Below, piece by piece: positions 13,844 to 19,614 of a stretch of DNA of 19,614 nucleotides; position 1 is the first letter of the stretch; each line of letters opens with the position of its first letter. The notes under the pieces are model-generated. The model saw only the letters and a list, made by a program, of their open reading frames with translations, did no database searches and was not told where the DNA came from. Origin of the DNA: Rubrimonas sp036735545 (GTDB lineage Bacteria > Pseudomonadota > Alphaproteobacteria > Rhodobacterales > Rhodobacteraceae); assembly GCA_036735545.1 (NCBI GenBank), contig DAINOD010000059.1, forward strand, positions 1-19,614. Direction: 5' to 3'. The position numbers and the translations under genes were made by a program.

Positions 13844-15238
13844 ATGCCGATCCGCCGCGCCACGCTGAACGGCCGCCGCTACGCCTTCGACGGGCTGGCG
13901 ACGCTGATGGCCCGCGCCACGCCCTTCCGCTCGGGCGACGCGCTGGCGGGCGTCGCGGCGGAGACCGAGGAGGAACGCGCGGCGGCCCAGATCGCGCTGG
14001 CGGATCTGCCCCTGCGCGCCTTCCTGTCGGAGGCGGTGGTGCCCTACGAGAGCGACGAGGTGAGCCGCCTCATCCTCGACGGCCACGACGCCGCCGCCTT
14101 CGCCCCCGTCGCCCACATGACCGTCGGCGACGCGCGCGACTGGCTGTTGTCCGACGCCGCCGACGAGGCCGCGCTGGCGGCGCTCGCGCCCGGTCTGACG
14201 CCCGAGATGGCCGCGGCCGTCAGCAAGATCTGCCGCATCCAGGACCTCGTGCTGATCGCCCGCAAGTGCCGCGTGGTGACGCGGTTCCGCGGCACGATAG
14301 GGCTGGCCGGGCGGCTCTCGACCCGCATCCAGCCCAACCATCCGACCGACGACCCCGCGGGCGTCGCCGCCTCGATCCTCGACGGGCTGATGTACGCGGC
14401 CGGCGACGCGGTGATCGGGATCAACCCGGCCTCCGACAACACCGCGGCGGTGGACCGGCTGCTGCGCCTGCTCGACGAGGTGATCGCGCGCTACGCCATA
14501 CCCACCCAGTCCTGCGTGCTGGCCCATGTCACGACAACCATCGCCGCCATCGAGGCCGGCGCGCCGGTCGATCTCGTGTTCCAGTCCGTCGCCGGCACCG
14601 AGGCGACGAACGCCTCGTTCGGCTTCTCGCTGGCCACGCTGCGCGAGGCGCGGGAGGCGGCGTTGTCGCTGGGGCGGGGGACCGTCGGCGAGAACGTGAT
14701 GTATTTCGAGACCGGGCAGGGATCGTGCCTCTCCGCAGGCGGCCATCACGGCGTGGACCAGCAGACGCTCGAGGCCCGCGCCTACGCCGTGGCGCGCGTC
14801 TTCCAGCCGCTGCTGGTGAACACCGTGGTGGGCTTCATCGGGCCGGAATACCTCTACGACGGCCGCCAGATCATCCGCGCCGGGCTGGAGGACCATTTCT
14901 GCGGCAAGCTGCTCGGCGCGCCCATGGGGTGCGACGTCTGCTACACCAACCACGCCGAGGCCGACCAGAACGACATGGACGTGCTGCTGACCATGCTGGG
15001 CGCGGCCGGCGTCACCTTCGTCATGGGCGTGCCCGGCTCGGACGACGTGATGCTGAACTACCAGAGCACGTCCTACCACGACGCGCTCTACGCCCGCCGC
15101 GCGCTGGGGCTGCGGCCGGCGCCGGAGTTCGAGGCGTGGCTGGCCGAGAGCGGGATCATGGCGGCGGACGGTCGCTTCGCGCTGGGCGACGGGCGGGCGC
15201 GCTTCGCCGCGGCGCTCGACCGGGCCTCGGCGGCGTGA
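13844..15238 (+). CDS. eutB: Ethanolamine ammonia-lyase large subunit
   Basis: This is the catalytic (alpha) subunit of adenosylcobalamin-dependent ethanolamine ammonia-lyase, which converts ethanolamine to acetaldehyde and ammonia. At 464 residues it is close to the E. coli protein. Active-site residues known from E. coli EutB are all found: Arg161 and Gln163 (STRIQPNHPTDD), Asn194 (IGINPASDN), Glu289 (MYFETGQGS) and Asp364 (PMGCDVCYTNHAEADQND). The TIM-barrel segments SVAGTEATNASFGFS and GFIGPEYLYDGRQIIRAGLEDHF are also family hallmarks. It is followed immediately by eutC (GTGA overlap). No microcompartment shell, permease or EutA reactivase gene is present in the window. Confidence 0.96.
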   Translation: MPIRRATLNGRRYAFDGLATLMARATPFRSGDALAGVAAETEEERAAAQIALADLPLRAFLSEAVVPYESDEVSRLILDGHDAAAFAPVAHMTVGDARDWLLSDAADEAALAALAPGLTPEMAAAVSKICRIQDLVLIARKCRVVTRFRGTIGLAGRLSTRIQPNHPTDDPAGVAASILDGLMYAAGDAVIGINPASDNTAAVDRLLRLLDEVIARYAIPTQSCVLAHVTTTIAAIEAGAPVDLVFQSVAGTEATNASFGFSLATLREAREAALSLGRGTVGENVMYFETGQGSCLSAGGHHGVDQQTLEARAYAVARVFQPLLVNTVVGFIGPEYLYDGRQIIRAGLEDHFCGKLLGAPMGCDVCYTNHAEADQNDMDVLLTMLGAAGVTFVMGVPGSDDVMLNYQSTSYHDALYARRALGLRPAPEFEAWLAESGIMAADGRFALGDGRARFAAALDRASAA

Positions 15239-16005
15239 CCGCGCCGCCCGACCTCTGGCGCGGGCTGTCGCGCTTCACGCCGGCGCGCATCGCGCAGGGC
15301 CGCAGCGGGGTGTCGCTGCCCACGGCGCGGGCGCTGGCCTTCCAGGCCGCCCACGCCGCCGCGCGCACCGCCGTCCATCACCCGCTCGACGCCGAGGCGC
15401 TGGCCGCCCGGCTGGCGGATCGGTTTCCCGGCGCGCATGTCGTGCGCAGCCGCGCCGCCGACCGCGCGGTCTATCTCCAGCGCCCCGACCTCGGCCGGCG
15501 GCTCGATCCCGCCGCGCGGCTGCCGCGGGGCGAGGCGGCGGTCGCGGTGGTGATCGGCGACGGCCTGTCGGCGCTGGCGGTGGAGCGCAACGCGGAGGGC
15601 TTTCTCGACGCCTTCCTGCCGCGGGCGGCGCGGCAGGGCTGGACGCTCGCGCCGCTCGTGGTGGCGACGCAGGCGCGGGTGGCGCTGGGCGACGAGATCG
15701 GCGCGGCGCTGGGCGCGCGGCTGACGCTGATGCTGATCGGCGAGCGGCCCGGCCTGTCGGCGGCGGACAGCCTCGGGCTCTACCTGACCTTCGAGCCGCG
15801 CCCCGGCCGGCTCGACGCCGAGCGCAACTGCGTCTCCAACGTCCGCGACGGCGGGCTGACCTGGGCCGAGGCCGCCTACCGCGCCGAATTCCTCGTCTCC
15901 GAGGCGCTGCGGCGGGGCCTGAGCGGCGTCGCGCTGAAGGACGAGACGGTGGCCGCCCGGGCCCTTCCCGACGCCGCCGAACCGCGCCGCGCCCTGCCGC
16001 TCTGA
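15235..16005 (+). CDS. eutC: Ethanolamine ammonia-lyase small subunit
   Basis: This is the small (beta) subunit, which with EutB binds adenosylcobalamin. It has 256 residues; the E. coli protein is about 295, with the difference in the N-terminal part, and short forms like this are common in proteobacteria. Recognisable segments are LSRFTPARIAQGRSGVSLPT (11-30), VVIGDGLSALAVERNAEGFL (106-124) and the conserved C-terminal block IGERPGLSAADSLGLYLTFEP (168-188) followed by ERNCVSNVRDGGL. The GTG start at 15235 overlaps the eutB stop by 4 bp, which settles the start. It is the last gene before the 155-bp gap preceding the ATP synthase genes. Confidence 0.95.
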   Translation: MTAPPDLWRGLSRFTPARIAQGRSGVSLPTARALAFQAAHAAARTAVHHPLDAEALAARLADRFPGAHVVRSRAADRAVYLQRPDLGRRLDPAARLPRGEAAVAVVIGDGLSALAVERNAEGFLDAFLPRAARQGWTLAPLVVATQARVALGDEIGAALGARLTLMLIGERPGLSAADSLGLYLTFEPRPGRLDAERNCVSNVRDGGLTWAEAAYRAEFLVSEALRRGLSGVALKDETVAARALPDAAEPRRALPL

Positions 16006-16026
16006 AGGGCCGCTGCGGCGCAGCAG

Positions 16027-16055
16027 TTCGGTTGCGCGGCGTGAGTCCCTATGCT
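16027..16055 (+). promoter_or_regulatory. Candidate promoter of the ATP synthase F1 operon
   Basis: TATGCT (16050-16055) resembles a -10 element (4 of 6) and is preceded at 17 bp by TTCGGT (16027-16032), a weak -35. It lies in the only non-coding stretch between eutC and atpH, where a promoter is expected. It would give a leader of about 100 bases. Confidence 0.3.
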
Positions 16056-16072
16056 AGCCAGCGCTCGCGCTT

Positions 16073-16093
16073 GGCGAGGGAAGTTTCTTCGCC
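16073..16093 (+). other. Hairpin in the atpH leader
   Basis: GGCGAGGGA (16073-16081) can pair with TTTCTTCGCC (9 bases, 16085-16093) around the loop AGT, giving a 9-bp stem with two G-T(U) wobbles. It lies between the candidate promoter and atpH. There is no following T run, so it is not a standard terminator; an mRNA 5'-end structure is possible. Confidence 0.3.
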
Positions 16094-16160
16094 GCGCGTT
16101 CCACTTGCCCGCCGTTCGCGCGGGCTCAAGCCGAAGGGTCGCTCGTGCAGGGGTTCATCC

Positions 16161-16717
16161 GTGTCTGACGCTGCGGTGGTCTCGGGGGTCGCGGGTCGCT
16201 ACGCGACGGCCCTGTTCGAACTGGCCGACGAGACCGGCGCGCTCGACGCGGTGGAGCGCCATCTCGACACGCTCGACGCCGCCCTTCGCGAAAGCGAGGA
16301 CCTGCGCGCCATGGTCGCCTCGCCTGTCCACGGTCGCGATGAGCAGGGCGCCGCGATGGCCGCCCTTTGCCGCGCGATGGCCATCAGCGCGCCGACCGCG
16401 GGGCTGCTGGGCCTCATGGCGGCGAACCGGCGGCTCTTCGTGCTGCGCGGCGTGATCGACGGCTTTCGCGCCCTGCTGGCGAAGAAGCGCGGCATCGTCA
16501 CGGCCGAGGTGCATTCGGCGGCGCCGCTGAGCGACGCCCAGCGCGCGTCGCTGGCCGATACGCTGGCGCGGGCCACCGGCTCGCAGATCGCCCTCAAGGA
16601 AATCGTGGACGACGGGCTCATCGGCGGCCTCGTCGTCAAGGTCGGCTCGAAGATGATCGACACGTCGATCCGCGCGAAGCTGGCCAAGCTGCAGACCATG
16701 ATGAAAGAGGCAGGCAT

Positions 16718-16721
<4 letters not shown>
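16161..16721 (+). CDS. atpH: ATP synthase F1 delta subunit
   Basis: This is the peripheral-stalk subunit that joins F1 to the b subunits, 186 residues, the usual length. The N-terminal helix segment SGVAGRYATALFELADE (about 8-24) and the C-terminal GLIGGLVVKVGSKMIDTSIRAKL block are the family signatures. The GTG start at 16161 is preceded by AGGGG (16149-16153) at a 7-base distance and gives the normal N-terminus. A longer open frame upstream has Arg-rich sequence unlike AtpH and covers the leader. The stop overlaps the atpA ATG by 2 bp. Confidence 0.93.
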
Positions 16722-18259
<1,538 letters not shown>

Positions 18260-18275
18260 GGCGGGGGCCGGAGCC

Positions 18276-19154
18276 ATGCCGAGCCTGAAGGACCTCAAGA
18301 ACCGCATCGGTTCGGTCAAGAACACGCGCAAGATCACCAAGGCCATGCAGATGGTGGCCGCCGCGAAGCTGCGCCGCGCGCAGGAGGCGGCCGAGGCCGC
18401 GCGTCCCTACGCCGAGAAGATGGCGGGCGTGCTCGGCAGCCTCGCCCGCGCCGCCGAGGGCAGCCCGACCGCGCCGCGCCTGTTCGCGGGCACCGGGGCG
18501 GACCGGACGCATCTGCTGCTGGTGTGCTCCTCCGAGCGCGGGCTGTGCGGCGGCTTCAATTCCTCGATCGTGCGGCTGGCGAAGCAGAAGGCGGCGCAGC
18601 TCGAGGGGCAGGGCAAGACGGTCAGGATCATCACCGTCGGCAAGAAGGGTCGAGACCAGTTCCGGCGCGACTACAGCGACCGGCTGATCGACCATGTCGA
18701 CTTCTCCGAGATCAAGCGCGTGGGCTACGCCGACGCATTGCGGGTCGCGGAAGGCGTGCTGCGCCGCTTCGACGCCGGCGAGTTCGACGTCTGCTGGCTG
18801 TTCTACAGCAAGTTCCAGTCGGTGATCTCGCAGATCCCGCAGGGGCCGCAGATCATTCCGGCGGTCTTCGAAAAGACGGAAGGCGTGGAGAGCGCGAGCA
18901 CCCTCTACGAATACGAACCCGACGAGGAGTCCATCCTCGCCGACCTGCTGCCGCGCAACATAGCCGTGCAGATATTCACCGCGCTGCTGGAGAACGCGGC
19001 GTCGGAGCAGGGCGCGCGCATGAGCGCGATGGACAACGCGACCCGCAACGCGGGCGACATGATCGACCGGCTGACGATCGTCTACAACCGGTCGCGCCAG
19101 GCTGCGATCACCAAGGAACTGATCGAGATCATTTCGGGCGCGGAAGCGCTCTGA
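18276..19154 (+). CDS. atpG: ATP synthase F1 gamma subunit
   Basis: This is the central rotor shaft subunit of F1, 292 residues, as usual. The N-terminal coiled-coil helix MPSLKDLKNRIGSVKNTRKI continues KAMQMVAAAKLRRAQ. The middle Rossmann-like domain shows LLVCSSERGLCGGFNSSIVR. The C-terminal helix includes MSAMDNATRNAGDMIDRL and the closing TKELIEIISGAEAL. It starts 16 bp after atpA, with G-rich sequence before the ATG, and is followed 19 bp later by atpD. Confidence 0.97.
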   Translation: MPSLKDLKNRIGSVKNTRKITKAMQMVAAAKLRRAQEAAEAARPYAEKMAGVLGSLARAAEGSPTAPRLFAGTGADRTHLLLVCSSERGLCGGFNSSIVRLAKQKAAQLEGQGKTVRIITVGKKGRDQFRRDYSDRLIDHVDFSEIKRVGYADALRVAEGVLRRFDAGEFDVCWLFYSKFQSVISQIPQGPQIIPAVFEKTEGVESASTLYEYEPDEESILADLLPRNIAVQIFTALLENAASEQGARMSAMDNATRNAGDMIDRLTIVYNRSRQAAITKELIEIISGAEAL

Positions 19155-19173
19155 CCGACGAGGAACCGCACCA

Positions 19174-19614
19174 ATGGCCGCCACAGGCAAGCTCACCCAG
19201 GTTATCGGCGCGGTCGTCGACGTGCAGTTCGACGGCCACCTGCCGGCGATCCTGAACGCGCTGGAGACCGACAACAACGGTTCGCGCCTCGTTTTCGAAG
19301 TCGCCCAGCACCTAGGCGAGAACACCGTGCGCGCCATCGCGATGGACAGCACCGAGGGTCTCGTGCGCGGCCAGGCGGTCACGGACACGGGCGGTCCGAT
19401 CACGGTGCCGGTCGGCGACGCCACGCTGGGCCGCATCCTCAACGTCATCGGCGAGCCGATCGACGAGCGCCCCGCCATCGAGGGCTCCGAGCGCCGCGCC
19501 ATCCACCAGCCGGCCCCGAGCTTCGAGGCGCAGTCCACCAGCTCCGACATCCTCGTCACCGGCATCAAGGTGATCGACCTGCTGGCGCCCTACGCCAAGG
19601 GCGGCAAGATCGGG
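19174..19614 (+). CDS. atpD: ATP synthase F1 beta subunit, 5' part (cut by window end)
   Basis: The first 147 codons of the catalytic beta subunit are present; the frame is open to the last base. The beta-barrel start GKLTQVIGAVVDVQFDGHLP, then RAIAMDSTEGLVRGQAV and the crossover region TLGRILNVIGEPIDERP are standard. The fragment ends at YAKGGKIG, just before the Walker A loop. The ATG at 19174 has GAGGAA (19160-19165) at 8 bases distance. The remaining catalytic residues, and any atpC gene beyond, lie outside the window. Confidence 0.97.
   Translation, partial: MAATGKLTQVIGAVVDVQFDGHLPAILNALETDNNGSRLVFEVAQHLGENTVRAIAMDSTEGLVRGQAVTDTGGPITVPVGDATLGRILNVIGEPIDERPAIEGSERRAIHQPAPSFEAQSTSSDILVTGIKVIDLLAPYAKGGKIG

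Noticed and set aside
11344..13863. Long open frame on the minus strand (839 codons)
   Set aside because: It lies opposite the HcnB-like and kinase genes, whose products match known families. Its Arg/Ala/Gly-rich translation resembles no protein family and is a product of high GC content, as are the other long antisense frames in the window.
16012..16024. Rho-independent terminator after eutC
   Set aside because: Only a 5-bp stem (GCTGC/GCAGC) without a T run is present; it does not qualify.
16032..16160. Extended N-terminus of the delta subunit
   Set aside because: The Arg/Ser-rich 43 residues are unlike AtpH; the GTG at 16161 has a well-placed ribosome binding site and gives the usual length.

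Overview
The window reads as a chromosomal segment of an alphaproteobacterium, most likely Rhodobacterales. It is uniformly very GC-rich, the F1 genes run atpH-atpA-atpG-atpD, and the AtpA sequence is of alphaproteobacterial type. The taxonomy is an inference from protein character, not a database match. No tRNA, rRNA, CRISPR array, insertion sequence or phage gene is visible. Coding density is extreme: the only gaps over 100 bp are 184 bp (9618-9801) and 155 bp (16006-16160). A run of 100 N at 2727-2826 interrupts one permease gene, as expected for a draft or metagenome assembly.

Region 1 (1-6705, plus strand): a translationally coupled catabolic/transport operon. It holds the 3' part of an aldo/keto reductase, a complete branched-chain-amino-acid-type (HAAT) ABC importer (two ATPases, two permeases, one periplasmic binding protein), and a second aldo/keto reductase of the same subfamily fused to a C-terminal RidA/YjgF domain. 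Every junction is a short stop/start overlap. The two related reductases bracket the importer, which suggests uptake and reductive processing of one unidentified, probably nitrogen-containing or carbonyl-containing compound.

Region 2 (6696-9617, minus strand): a tripartite TRAP transporter operon read dctQ-dctM-dctP, whose binding protein carries a Tat signal. Its 3' end overlaps the fusion gene of region 1 tail to tail by 10 bp. A good sigma-70-like promoter (TTGACG, 17 bp, CCTAAT) lies upstream of dctQ.

Region 3 (9802-16005, plus strand), divergent from the TRAP operon: a GlpA/GlpO-like FAD oxidoreductase with a C-terminal BFD [2Fe-2S] domain, an HcnB-like FAD oxidoreductase, a glycerol-kinase-like FGGY kinase, then EutB and EutC, the two subunits of B12-dependent ethanolamine ammonia-lyase. 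Together these could consume glycerol (or a similar polyol) and ethanolamine, the two halves of the glycerophosphoethanolamine head group. That link is a hypothesis.

Region 4 (16006-19614, plus strand): a leader with a possible promoter and hairpin, then the F1 part of ATP synthase: atpH (delta), atpA (alpha), atpG (gamma) and the beginning of atpD (beta), cut by the window end just before its P-loop.

The most unusual items are the AKR-RidA fusion with its bracketing reductase paralogue, and the co-location of the glycerol-kinase/FAD-oxidoreductase cassette with eutBC beside a divergent TRAP importer.
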